From Apostichopus japonicus (taxonomy: Eukaryota > Echinodermata > Holothuroidea > Aspidochirotida > Stichopodidae): DNA of 64,000 nt. The stretch covers positions 40,168,631 to 40,232,630 of the forward strand of contig NC_092568.1 of the NCBI RefSeq assembly GCF_037975245.1. Direction: 5' to 3'. A program made the translations under genes and the position numbers. Positions within the stretch are counted from its first letter, which is position 1; every line of letters begins with the position of its first letter. Below, one piece after another: positions 49,824-63,438 of this stretch. The notes under the pieces were generated by a model. That model saw nothing but the letters and a program-made list of their open reading frames with translations. It had not been told where the DNA came from and searched no databases.

Positions 49824-52730
49824 CCGGTAAGTTTTGCACATGATGAACATTTGTAAAAACGTGTCATTCTCAATTCCAACCAGGGCAATCAATTCCTGCA
49901 AATTCTTTCATTTCGTACACAATTTTAATGAAATATGATAATTTTCACAACATTGGTAAAGCACTATTTAATACAATAACATGGTTATCGAGTATATGAA
50001 TGTCAAGTTGAATGAACGAACAACGATATGTTGTGAGCTAGTGAGGTTAAGAGCCAAAAGCAGCAGTTTCTGTTATAGTAAACTGACATATTATAGTCAT
50101 TGTGCTTGTGTTTTTACTGTTTTTTCCTATTATACGATGATTTGTTTGTTTTCTTATTTCCATCTAATCGTTTCTTTATAGCCGGTAAGTTTTGCACATG
50201 ATGAACATTTGTTAAAGCGTGTCATTCTCAATTCCAACCAGGGCAATCAATTCCTGTAAATTCTTTCATTTCGTACACAATTTTAATGAAATATGATAAT
50301 TTTCACAACATTGGTAATGCACGATTTAATACAATAACATGGTTATCGAGTATATGAATGACAAGTTGAATGAACATACAACGATATGTTGTGAGCTAGT
50401 GAGGTTAAGAACCAAAATCAGTGGTAAAGTTAAGGTTAACTAGTTGTTACATTAATAATGAACTGTACTAGTCAATTGGTAACACACGGTTTCATACAAT
50501 AAGATTATCATCGAATACATAGATCGTAACGTCAATAAAGAGAGATAATTGTTTCGGTATGATTTTGTAACTCTTAAATTAGTTATTATTTTATTGTGAG
50601 TAAGTGAGGTGAAGAGCAAACAACAGGGAAAAGTTACGTTAAACTAGTTGTTTCTGTTATAGTAAACTGACATATTATAGTCATTGTGCTTGTGTTTTTA
50701 CTGTTTTTTCCTATTATACGATGATTTGTTTGTTTTCTTCTTTCCATCTAATCGTTTCTTTATAGCCGGTAAGTTTTGCACATGATGAACATTTGTTAAA
50801 GCGTGTCATTCTCAATTCCAACCAGGGCAATCAATTCCTGTAAATTATTGTATTTCGTACACAATTTTAATGGAATATGATAATTTTCACAAAACTGGTA
50901 AAGCACGATTTAAAAAACAATAACATGGTTATCGAGTATATGAATGACAAGTTGAATGAACATACAACGATATGTTGTTCGCTAGTGAGATTTGTTTGCC
51001 ACAAAAGTACAAAGTGGAGGAAGTCTTCCATAAAGCTTAAAAGCTTAACAATGTGGAAGACTCCCTGAAGAAAGAAAAGAAAAGAAAAGAGGTTAAAAGC
51101 CAAAATCAGTGGTAAACTTAAGATAAACTAGTTGTTACATTAATAATGAACTGTGCTAGTCAATTGGTAGCACACAATTTCATACAATAAGATTATCATA
51201 GATTACATAGATCGTAACGTTAATAAAGAGAGTTAATTGTTTTGCAATGATTTTGTAACTCTTAAATTAGTTATTATTTTATTGTGAGTAATTGAGGTGA
51301 AGAGCAAACAACAGGGGAAAGTTACGTTAAACTAGTTGTTTCTGTTATAGTAAACTGACATATTATAGTCATTGTGCTTGTGTTTTTACTGTTTTTTCCT
51401 ATTATACGATGATTTGTTTGTTTTCTTCTTTCCATCTAATCGTTTCTTTATAGCCGGTAAGTTTTGCACATGATGAACATTTGTTAAAGCGTGTCATTCT
51501 CAATTCCAACCAGGGCAATCAATTCCTGTAAATTATTTTATTTCGTACACAATTTTAATGGAATATGATAATTTTCACAAAATTGGTAAAGCACTATTTA
51601 ATACAATAACATGGTTATCGAGTATATGAATGACAAGTTGAATGAACATACAACGATATGTTGTTCGCTAGTGAGATTTGTTTGCCACAAAAGTACAAAG
51701 TAGAGGAAGTCTTCCATAAAGCTTAAAAGCTTAACAATGTGGAAGACTCCCTGAAGAAAGAAAAGAAAAGAAAAGAAAAGAGGTTTAAAGCCAAAATCAG
51801 TGGTAAACTTAAGATAAACTAGTTGTTACATTAATAATGAACTGTGCTAGTCAATTGGTAGCACACATTTTCATACAATAAGATTATCATAGATTACATA
51901 GATCGTAACGTTAATAAAGAGAGATAATTGTTTCGGTATGATTTTGTAACTCTTAAATTAGTTATTATTTTATTGTGAGTAAGTGAGGTGAAGAGCAAAC
52001 AACAGGGGAAAGTTACGTTAAACTAGTTGTTTCTGTTATAGTAAACTGACATATTATAGTCATTGTGCTTGTGTTTTTACTGTTTTTTCCTATTATACGA
52101 TGATTTGTTTGTTTTCTTCTTTCCATCTAATCGTTTCTTTATAGCCGGTAAGTTTTGCACATGATGAACATTTGTTAAAGCGTGTCATTCTCAATTCCAA
52201 CCAGGGCAATCAATTCCTGTAAATTCTTTTATTTCGTACACAATTTTAATGGAATATGATAATTTTCACAAAATTGGTAAAGCACGATTTAATACAATAA
52301 CATGGTTATCGAGTATATGAATGTCAAGTTGAATGAACGAACAACGATATGTTGTTCGCTAGTGAGGTTAAGAGCCAAAAGCAGTAGAGAAGTGATGGAA
52401 AACTTGTTGGTTCAGTTATAATAAACTTTGCAAGTCAATTGGTCACGCACGATTTGATGCAATAAAAAGGTCATCAATTACGAAGATCATAATGCCATGA
52501 AGGGCAATGATTGTTTTGGAATGAATATGTAATCTAACATGATCCATTCATGTTTTGAGCTTGTGAGGTTAAAAACGAAAGACATGTAAAAAGATGCGGA
52601 AAACTACTTGTTACAGTTTTAATAAACTGACATTTTAACGTCACAGTGATTGTGATGTTGTACTGTTTTTCCCTATGATATGATGATTTGTTTGTTTTCT
52701 CCTTTCTATCTATTTGTTTCTTTCCAGTAT
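49824..52730 (+). repeat. Pro-class run ending in Tyr
   Basis: CCG 49824, 50182, 50766, 51454, 52145, then TAT 52728. The 358-bp spacing from 49824 to 50182 reflects a deletion removing one half-unit (junction near 50062, AGCAGCAGTTTCTG). Spacings of 688 and 691 bp reflect the hairpin plus AAAGA insertion. Confidence 0.7.
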
Positions 52731-53353
52731 GTAAGTTTTGATCATGTGTAACATTTGTTGAACCGTGTAACTAAATATTCCATTGAGGGCTATTAATTTA
52801 TGGAAACTTTTTCATTTAATAAACAATTTGAAATAAACAAGAATATACAAGAATGAAATATTATAATTAGCCAACTTTAGTTACGCACGATTTAATACAA
52901 TTACATGTTTACTAACTAATTACATGTTAATTACATAAGTATATGAATGACAAGTTCAATGAACATACAACGATATATAATGAGCTAGTGAGGTTAAGAA
53001 CCAAAATCAGTGGTAAAGTTAAGATAAACTAGTTTTTACATTAATAATGAACTGTGCTAGTCAATTGGTAACACACGGTTTCATACGATAAGATTATCAT
53101 AGATTACATAGATCGTAACGTCAATAAAGAGAGATAATTGTTTTGGAATGATTTATAACTCTTAAATTAGTTATTATTTTATTGTGAGTAAGTGAGGTGA
53201 AGAGCAAACAACAAGGGAAAAGTTACGTAAAACTAGTTGTTACAGTTACAGTAACTGATATTTTATAGTCATTGTGCTTGTGTTTCTAGTGTTTTTCCCT
53301 ATTATATGATGATTTGTTTGTTTTCTTCTTTCCATCTAATCGTTTCTTTATAG

Positions 53354-56300
53354 CCGGTAAGTTTTGCACATGATGAACATTTGTTAAAGCGTGTCATTCT
53401 CAATTCCAACCAGGGCAATTAATTCCTGTAAATTATTTTATTTCGTACACAATTTCAATGAGATATGATAATTTTGACAACATTGGTAATGAACGATTTA
53501 AAAAACAATAACATGGTTATCGAGTTTATGAATGACAAGTTGAATGAACATACAACGATATGTTGTTCGCTAGTGAGGTTTGTTTGCCACAAAAGTACAA
53601 AGTGGAGGAAGTCTTCCATACAGCTTAAAAGCTTAACAATGTGGAAGACTCCCTGAAGAAAAAAAAGAAAAGAAAAGAAAAGAAAAGAAAAGAAAAGAAA
53701 AGAGGTTAAAAGCCAAAATCAGTGGTAAAGTTAAGATAAACTAGTTGTTACATTAATAATGAACTGTGCTTGTCAATTGGTAGCACACATTTTCATACAA
53801 TAAGATTATCATAGATTACATAGATCGTAACGTCAATAAAGAGAGTTAATTGTTTTGGAATGATTTTGTAACTCTTAAATTAGTTACTATTTTATTGTGA
53901 GTAAGTGAGGTGAAGAGCAAACAACAGGGGAAAGTTACGTTAAACTAGTTGTTACAGTTACAGTAAACTGATATTTTATAGTCATTGTGCTTGTGTTTTT
54001 ACTGTTTTTTCCTATTATACGATGATTTGTTTGTTTTCTTTTTTCCATCTAATCGTTTCTTTATAGCGGGTAAGTTTTGCACATGATGAACATTTGTTAA
54101 AGCGTGTCATTCTCAATTCCAACCAGGGCAATCAATTCCTGTAAATTATTTTATTTCGTACACAATTTTAATGGAATATGATAATTTTCACAAAATTGGT
54201 AAAGCACGATTTAAGACAATAACATGGTTATCGAGTATATGAATGACAAGTTGAATGAACATACAACGATATGTTGTTCGCTAGTGAGATTTGTTTGCCA
54301 CAAAAGTACAAAGTGGAGGAAGTCTTCCATAAAGCTTAAAAGCTTAACAATGTGGAAGACTCCCTGAAGAAAGAAAAGAAAAGAAAAGAGGTTAAAAGCC
54401 AAAATCAGTGGTAAACTTAAGATAAACTAGTTGTTACATTAATAATGAACTGTGCTAGTCAATTGGTAGCACACAATTTCATACAATAAGATTATCATAG
54501 ATTACATAGATCGTAACGTCAATAAAGAGAGTGAATTGTTTTGGAATGATTTTGTAACTCTTAAATTAGTTATTATTTTATTGTGAGTAAGTGAGGTGAA
54601 GAGCAAACAACAAGGGAAAAGTTACGTAAAACTAGTTGTTACAGTTACAGTAAACTGATATTTTATAGTCATTGTGCTTGTGTTTCTAGTGTTTTTCCCT
54701 ATTATATGATGATTTGTTTGTTTTCTTCTTTCCATCTAATCGTTTCTTTATAGCCGGTAAGTTTTGCACATGATGAACATTTGTTAAAGCGTGTCATTCT
54801 CAATTCCAACCAGGGCAATCAATTCCTGTAAATTATTTTATTTCGTACACAATTTTAATGGAATATGATAATTTTCACAAAATTGGTAAAGCACTATTTA
54901 ATACAATAACATGGTTATCGAGTATATAAATGTCAAGTTGAATGAACGAACAACGATATGTTGTGAGCTAGTGAGGTTAAGAGCCAAAAGCAGCGGAGAA
55001 GTGATGGAAAACTTGTTGTTTCAGTTATAATAAACTTTGCGAGTCAATTGGTCACGCACGATTTGATACAATAAAAAGGTCACCAATTACGAAGATCATA
55101 ATGCCATGAAGGGTGATGATTGTTTTGGAATGAATATGTAATCTAACATGATCCATTCATGTTTTGAGCTTGTGAGGTTAAAAACAAAAGACATGTAAAA
55201 AGATGCGGAAACTACTTGTTACAGTTTTAATAAACTGACATTTTAACGTCACAGTGATTGTGATGTTGTACTGTGTTTTCCCTATGATATGATGATTTGT
55301 TTGTTTTCTCCTTTCTATCTATTTGTTTCTTTCCAGTTCGTAAGTTTTGATCATGTGTAACATTTGTTGAGCCGTGTAATTATATATTCCATTGAGGGCT
55401 ATTAATTTATGGAAACTTTTTCATTTTAATAAACAATTTGAAATAAACAAGAATATACAAGAATGAAATATTATAATTAGCAAACTTTAGTTACGCACGA
55501 TTTAATACAATTACATGTTTACTAACTAATTACATGTTAATTACATAAGTATATGAATGACAAGTTCAATGAACATACAACGATATATAATGAGCTAGTG
55601 AGGTTAAGAGCCAAAATCAGTGGTAAAGTTAAGATAAACTAGTTTTTACATTAATAATGAACTGTACTAGTCAATTGGTAACACACGGTTTCATACGATA
55701 AGATTATCATAGATTACATAGATCGTAATGTCAATAAAGAGAGTGAATTGTTTTGGAATGATTTATAACTCTTAAATTAGTTATTATTTTATTGTGAGTA
55801 AGTGAGGTGAAGAGCAAACAACAGGGGAAAGTTACGTTAAACTAGTTGTTACAGTTACAGTAAACTGATATTTTATAGTCATTGTGCTTGTGTTTTTACT
55901 GTTTTTTCCTATTATACGATGATTTGTTTGTTTTCTTTTTTCCATCTAATCGTTTCTTTATAGCGGGTAAGTTTTGCACATGATGAACATTTGTTAAAGC
56001 GTGTCATTCTCAATTCCAACCAGGGCAATCAATTCCTGTAAATTATTTTATTTCGTACACAATTTTAATGGAATATGATAATTTTCACAAAATTGGTAAA
56101 GCACGATTTAAGACAATAACATGGTTATCGAGTATATGAATGACAAGTTGAATGAACATACAACGATATGTTGTTCGCTAGTGAGATTTGTTTGCCACAA
56201 AAGTACAAAGTGGAGGAAGTCTTCCATAAAGCTTAAAAGCTTAACAATGTGGAAGACTCCCTGAAGAAAGAAAAGAAAAGAAAAGAGGTTAAAAGCCAAA

Positions 56301-58447
56301 ATCAGTGGTAAACTTAAGATAAACTAGTTGTTACATTAATAATGAACTGTGCTAGTCAATTGGTAGCACACAATTTCATACAATAAGATTATCATAGATT
56401 ACATAGATCGTAACGTCAATAAAGAGAGTGAATTGTTTTGGAATGATTTTGTAACTCTTAAATTAGTTATTATTTTATTGTGAGTAAGTGAGGTGAAGAG
56501 CAAACAACAAGGGAAAAGTTACGTAAAACTAGTTGTTACAGTTACAGTAAACTGATATTTTATAGTCATTGTGCTTGTGTTTCTAGTGTTTTTCCCTATT
56601 ATATGATGATTTGTTTGTTTTCTTCTTTCCATCTAATCGTTTCTTTATAGCCGGTAAGTTTTGCACATGATGAACATTTGTTAAAGCGTGTCATTCTCAA
56701 TTCCAACCAGGGCAATCAATTCCTGTAAATTATTTTATTTCGTACACAATTTTAATGGAATATGATAATTTTCACAAAATTGGTAAAGCACTATTTAATA
56801 CAATAACATGGTTATCGAGTATATAAATGTCAAGTTGAATGAACGAACAACGATATGTTGTGAGCTAGTGAGGTTAAGAGCCAAAAGCAGCGGAGAAGTG
56901 ATGGAAAACTTGTTGTTTCAGTTATAATAAACTTTGCGAGTCAATTGGTCACGCACGATTTGATACAATAAAAAGGTCACCAATTACGAAGATCATAATG
57001 CCATGAAGGGTGATGATTGTTTTGGAATGAATATGTAATCTAACATGATCCATTCATGTTTTGAGCTTGTGAGGTTAAAAACAAAAGACATGTAAAAAGA
57101 TGCGGAAACTACTTGTTACAGTTTTAATAAACTGACATTTTAACGTCACAGTGATTGTGATGTTGTACTGTGTTTTCCCTATGATATGATGATTTGTTTG
57201 TTTTCTCCTTTCTATCTATTTGTTTCTTTCCAGTTCGTAAGTTTTGATCATGTGTAACATTTGTTGAGCCGTGTAATTATATATTCCATTGAGGGCTATT
57301 AATTTCTGGAAACTTTTTCATTTTAATAAACAATTTGAAATAAACAAGAATATACAAGAATGAAATATTATAATTAGCAAACTTTAGTTACGCACGATTT
57401 AATACAATTACATGTTTACTAACTAATTACATGTTAATTACATAAGTATATGAATGACAAGTTCAATGAACATACAACGATATATAATGAGCTAGTGAGG
57501 TTAAGAGCCAAAATCAGTGGTAAAGTTAAGATAAACTAGTTTTTACATTAATAATGAACTGTACTAGTCAATTGGTAACACACGGTTTCATACGATAAGA
57601 TTATCATAGATTACATAGATCGTAATGTCAATAAAGAGAGTGAATTGTTTTGGAATAATTTATAACTCTTAAATTAGTTATTATTTTATTGTGAGTAAGT
57701 GAGGTGAAGAGCAAACAACAAGGGAAAAGTTACGTAAAACTAGTTGTTACAGTTACAGTAAACTGATATTTTATAGTCATTGTGCTTGTGTTTCTAGTGT
57801 TTTTCCCTATTATATGATGATTTGTTTGTTTTCTTCTTTCCATCTAATCGTTTCTTTATAGCCGGTAAGTTTTGCACATGATGAACATTTGTTAAAGCGT
57901 GTCATTCTCAATTCCAACCAGGGCAATCAATTCCTGTAAATTATTTTATTTCGTACACAATTTTAATGGAATATGATAATTTTCACAAAATTGGTAAAGC
58001 ACTATTTAATACAATAACATGGTTATCGAGTATATAAATGTCAAGTTGAATGAACGAACAACGATATGTTGTGAGCTAGTGAGGTTAAGAGCCAAAAGCA
58101 GCGGAGAAGTGATGGAAAACTTGTTGTTTCAGTTATAATAAACTTTGCGAGTCAATTGGTCACGCACGATTTGATACAATAAAAAGGTCACCAATTACGA
58201 AGATCATAATGCCATGAAGGGTGATGATTGTTTTGGAATGAATATGTAATCTAACATGATCCATTCATGTTTTGAGCTTGTGAGGTTAAAAACAAAAGAC
58301 ATGTAAAAAGATGCGGAAACTACTTGTTACAGTTTTAATAAACTGACATTTTAACGTCACAGTGATTGTGATGTTGTACTGTGTTTTCCCTATGATATGA
58401 TGATTTGTTTGTTTTCTCCTTTCTATCTATTTGTTTCTTTCCAGTTC
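53354..58447 (+). repeat. P-R-P-F higher-order repeats
   Basis: CCG 53354, CGG 54067, CCG 54754, TTC 55337, CGG 55964, CCG 56651, TTC 57234, CCG 57862, TTC 58445. The R-P-F trios at 54067 and 55964 are offset by 1,897 bp; the following P-F pair is a shortened copy. Confidence 0.75.
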
Positions 58448-59066
58448 GTAAGTTTTGATCATGTGTAACATTTGTTGAGCCGTGTAATTATATATTCCAT
58501 TGAGGGCTATTAATTTCTGGAAACTTTTTCGTTTTTATAAACAATTTGAAATAAACAAGAATATACAAGAATGAAATATTATAATTAGCCAACTTTAGTT
58601 ACGCACGATTTATTACAATAACATGTTTACAAACATATGACATGTTAATTACATAAGTATATGAATGACAAGTTCAATGAACATACAACGATATGTTATG
58701 AGCTAGTGAGGTTAAAAGCCAGAAGCAGGGAAAAAGTGATGGAAAACTAGTTGTTTGAGTGATAATATACTTTGCTAGTCAATTGGTCAAGCACTACTTA
58801 ATACAATTAAAATGGTCATCGATTACACAGATCGTTATGCTATGAAGAGAGATTATTGTTTTGAAATGAATTTGTTACTTTAATATTTACAATCAAATGA
58901 TATCAGTTAGGTAGGTGTAGAGCCACAAACAGTGAAAATCTAATAAAAAATAATTATTTCACATGATATTAACTCTCATTTTAGAGCCACGGTGCTCATG
59001 TCTTTGCTGTTTTTGCCTCTATTAAATGACGTTTGTTCTCTCCTTCTATCTATCTGTTCTTTTCAG

Positions 59067-62000
59067 GAGGTAAATCCTTATCCTCATTAACGATTGTAGA
59101 TAAATGTCATCACCTATTCCCCTTTCAAAGAAGCCTCTAGTGATATCAATTCCTGTAAATTCCTTACGTGCAGACACAATTTAAATGAAATATGATAAAT
59201 TTCACAACATTGGTAACGCACGATTTTAATACAATCACATAGTTATCGAGTATATGAATGGCGAGTACAATGAACATCCAACGATATTTTGTTAAATGAG
59301 TTTGTAACTTTAATATTTAACTATCAATGATATCAGTTAGTTGTTTCAGTTATAATCAACTTTGCTAGTCAATTGGTCAAGCCAGATTTAATACAAAAAA
59401 ATGTTCATCGATTACACAGATCGTAATGCCATGAAGAAAGATGATTGTTTTAACATGAATTTGTAACTTTAATTTTACCATCAAATGATATCAGTTAGTC
59501 AGGTTTAAAGCCACAAACAGTGGAAAGCTAATGAAAAATAATTATTTCACATTTCATAAACTTACATTTAAGAGCCACGGTGCTTATGTCTTTGCTGTTT
59601 TTTTTTCTCTTTCATGTGACGATTTGTTCTTTCCTTCTATCTATCCGTTTCGTTCAGGAGGTAAGTCTTTATCATGATTAACGATTGTAAATACATGTCA
59701 TTACCTAGTATCCTTTCAAAGATGCCACCAGTGAAATCAATTCCTGTGAACTCTTTATTTTCATCATCAACAATGTCAATCAAATATTACTCTTTTCACA
59801 ACTTTAGTAATGCACGATTCAATACAATAACATGGTTATCGAGTATATGAATGACAAGTTCAATGAACATACAACAATATGTTGTTCGCCAGTGAGGTTA
59901 AGAGCCAAAATCAGTGGTAAAAGTTAAGATAAACTAGTTTTTTCATTAATAATGAACTGTGCTCGTCAATTGGTAACACATGCTTATATACAATAAGATT
60001 ATCATCGAGTACATAGATCGTAATGTCAATAAAGAGAGATAAATGTTTTGGAATGATTTGTAACTCTTAAATTAGTTATTATTTTATTGTGAGTAAGTGA
60101 GGTGAAGAGCAAACAACAGGGAAAAGTTACGTTAAACTAGTTGTTACAGTTACAGTAAACTGATATTTTATAGTCATTGTGCTTGTGTTTTTACTGTTTT
60201 TTCCTATTATACGATGATTTGTTTGTTTTCTTCTTTCCATCTAATCGTTTCTTTATAGCCGGTAAGTTTTGCACATGATGAACATTTGTTACAGCGTGTC
60301 ATTCTCAATTCCAACCAGGGCAATTAATTCCTGTAAATTATTTTATTTCGTACACAATTTCAATGAGATATGATAATTTTGACAACATTGGTAATGCACG
60401 ATTTAAAAAACAATAACATGGTTATCGAGTTTATGAATGACAAGTTGAATGAACGAACAACGATATGTTGTTCGCTAGTGAGGTTTGTTTGCCACAAAAG
60501 TACAAAGTGGAGGAAGTTTTCCATACAGCTTAAAAGCTTAACAATGTGGAAGACTCCCTGAAGAAAAAAAAGAAAAGAAAAGAAAAGAGGTTAAAAGCCA
60601 AAATCAGTGGTAAAGTTAAGATAAACTAGTTGTTACATTAATAATGAACTGTGTTAGTCAACTGGTAGCACACATTTTCGTACAATAAGATTATCATAGA
60701 TTACATATATCGTAACGTCAATAAAGAGAGTTAATTGTTTTGGAATGATTGTAACTCTTAAATTAGTTACTATTTTATTGTGAGTAAGTGAGGTGAAGAG
60801 CAAACAACAGGGGAAAGTTACGTTAAACTAGTTGTTACAGTTACAGTAAACTGATATTTTATAGTCATTGTGCTTGTGTTTTTACTGTTTTTTCCTATTA
60901 TACGATGATTTGTTTGTTTTCTTTTTTCCATCTAATCGTTTCTTTATAGCGGGTAAGTTTTGCACATGATGAACATTTGTTAAAGCGTGTCATTCTCAAT
61001 TCCAACCAGGGCAATCAATTCCTGTAAATTATTTTATTTCGTACACAATTTTAATGGAATATGATAATTTTCACAAAATTGGTAAAGCACGATTTAAGAC
61101 AATAACATGGTTATCGAGTTTATGAATGACAAGTTGAATGAACATACAACGATATGTTGTTCGCTAGTGAGATTTGTTTGCCACAAAAGTACAAAGTGGA
61201 GGAAGTCTTCCATAAAGCTTAAAAGCTTAACAATGTGGAAGACTCCCTGAAGAAAGAAAAGAAAAGAAAAGAAAAGAGGTTAAAAGCCAAAATCAGTGGT
61301 AAAGTTAAGATAAACTAGTTGTTACATTAATAATGAACTGTGCTAGTCAATTGGTAGCACACATTTTCATACAATAAGATTATCATCGAATACATAGATC
61401 GTAATGTCAATAAAGAGAGATAATTGTTTCGGTATGATTTTGTAACTCTTAAATTAGTTATTATTTTATTGTGAGTAAGTGAGGTGAAGAGCAAACAACA
61501 GGGAAAAGTTACGTTAAACTAGTTGTTTCAGTTATAGTAAACTGACATATTATAGTCATTGTGCTTGTGTTTTTACTGTTTTTTCTTATTATACGATGAT
61601 TTGTTTGTTTTCTTCTTTCCATCTAATCGTTTCTTTATAGCCGGTAAGTTTTGCACATGATGAACATTTGTTAAAGCGTGTCATTCTCAATTCCAACCAG
61701 GGCAATCAATTCCTGTAAATTATTTTATTTCGTACACAATTTTAATGGAATATGATAATTTTCACAAAATTGGTAAAGCACGATTTAATACAATAACATG
61801 GTTATCGAGTATATGAATGTCAAGTTGAATGAACGAACAACGATATGTTGTTCGCTAGTGAGGTTAAGAGCTAAAAGCAGTAGAGAAGTGATGGAAAACT
61901 TGTTGGTTCAGTTATAATAAACTTTGCGAGTCAATTGGTCACGCACGATTTGATGCCATAAAAAGGTCATCAATTACGAAGATCATAATGCCATGAAGGG

Positions 62001-63438
62001 TAATGATTGTTTTGGAATGAATATGTAATCTAACATGATCCATTCATGTTTTGAGCTTGTGAGGTTAAAAACAAAAGACATGTAAAAAGATGCGGAAAAC
62101 TACTTGTTACAGTTTTAATAAACTGACATTTTAACGTCACAGTGATTGTGATGTTGTACTGTTTTTCCCTATGATATGATGATTTGTTTGTTTTCTCCTT
62201 TCTATCTATTTGTTTCTTTCCAGTATGTAAGTTTTGATCATGTGTAACATTTGTTGAGCCGTGTAATTATATATTCCATTGAGGGCTATTAATTTCTGGA
62301 AACTTTTTCATGTTAATAAACAATTTGAAATAAACAAGAATATACAAGAATGAAATATTATAATTAGCAAACTTTAGTTACGCACGATTTAATACAATTA
62401 CATGTTTACTAACTAATTACATGTTAATTACGTAAGTATATGAATGACAAGTTCAATGAACATACAACGATATATAATGAGCTAGTGAGGTTAAGAACCA
62501 AAATCAGTGGTAAAGTTAAGATAAACTAGTTTTTACATTAATAATGAACTGTACTAGTCAATTGGTAACACACGGTTTCATACGATAAGATTATCATAGA
62601 TTACATAGATCGTAATGTCAATAAAGAGAGATAATTGTTTTGGAATGATTTATAACTCTTAAATTAGTTATTATTTTATTGTGAGTAAGTGAGGTGAAGA
62701 GCAAACAACAAGGGAAAAGTTACGTAAAACTAGTTGTTACAGTTACAGTAAACTGATATTTTATAGTCATTGTGCTTGTGTTTTTAGTGTTTTTCCCTAT
62801 TATATGATGATTTGTTTGTTTTCTTCTTTCCATCTAATCGTTTCTTTATAGCCGGTAAGTTTTGCACATGATGAACATTTGTTAAAGCGTGTCATTCTCA
62901 ATTCCAACCAGGGCAATCAATTCCTGTAAATTATTTTATTTCGTACACAATTTTAATGGAATATGATAATTTTCACAAAATTGGTAAAGCACTATTTAAT
63001 ACAATAACATGTTTATCCAGTATATGAATGTCAAGTTGAATGAACGAACAACGATATGTTGTTCGCTAGTGAGGTTAAGAGCCAAAAGCAGTAGAGAAGT
63101 GATGGCAAACTTGTTGGTTAAGTTATAATAAACTTTGCGAGTCAATTGGTCACGCACGATTTGATGCAATAAAAAGGTCATCAATTACGAAGATCATAAT
63201 GCCATGAAGGGCAATGATTGTTTTGGAATGAATATGTAATCTGACATGATCCATTCATGTTTTGAGCTTGTGAGGTTAAAAACGAAAGACATGCAAAAAG
63301 ATGCGGAAAACTACTTGCTACAGTTTTAATAAACTGACATTTTAACGTCACAGTGATTGTGATGTTGTACTGTGTTTTTCCTATGATATGATGATTTGTT
63401 TGTTTTCTCCTTTCTATCTATTTGTTTCTTTCCAGTTC
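59067..63438 (+). repeat. Distal visible modules E-E-P-R-P-Y-P-F
   Basis: GAG 59067, GAG 59658, CCG 60259, CGG 60950, CCG 61641, TAT 62224, CCG 62852, TTC 63436. With TTC 58445, the first two repeat the F-E-E word of 34817-39659. The array is still running at this end. Confidence 0.75.

Noticed and set aside
31175-61279. Repeated ORFs of 60-78 codons on either strand within the array (Phe-rich minus ORFs; plus ORFs with LNEHTTICCSLVRF)
   Set aside because: They cross the hairpin and AAAGA insertion or intronic boxes, recur only because the unit recurs, and differ in length with the AAAGA run. No domain, no conserved start context, and they lie in predicted introns.
26425-63438. Ordinary zero-length recursive splice sites for one giant intron
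   Set aside because: Classical ratchet sites have AG directly against GT. In most modules (CCG, TTC, ACG, TAT, CGG) the three bases do not end in AG, so they would remain in the mRNA. Kept open only for GAG and AAG.
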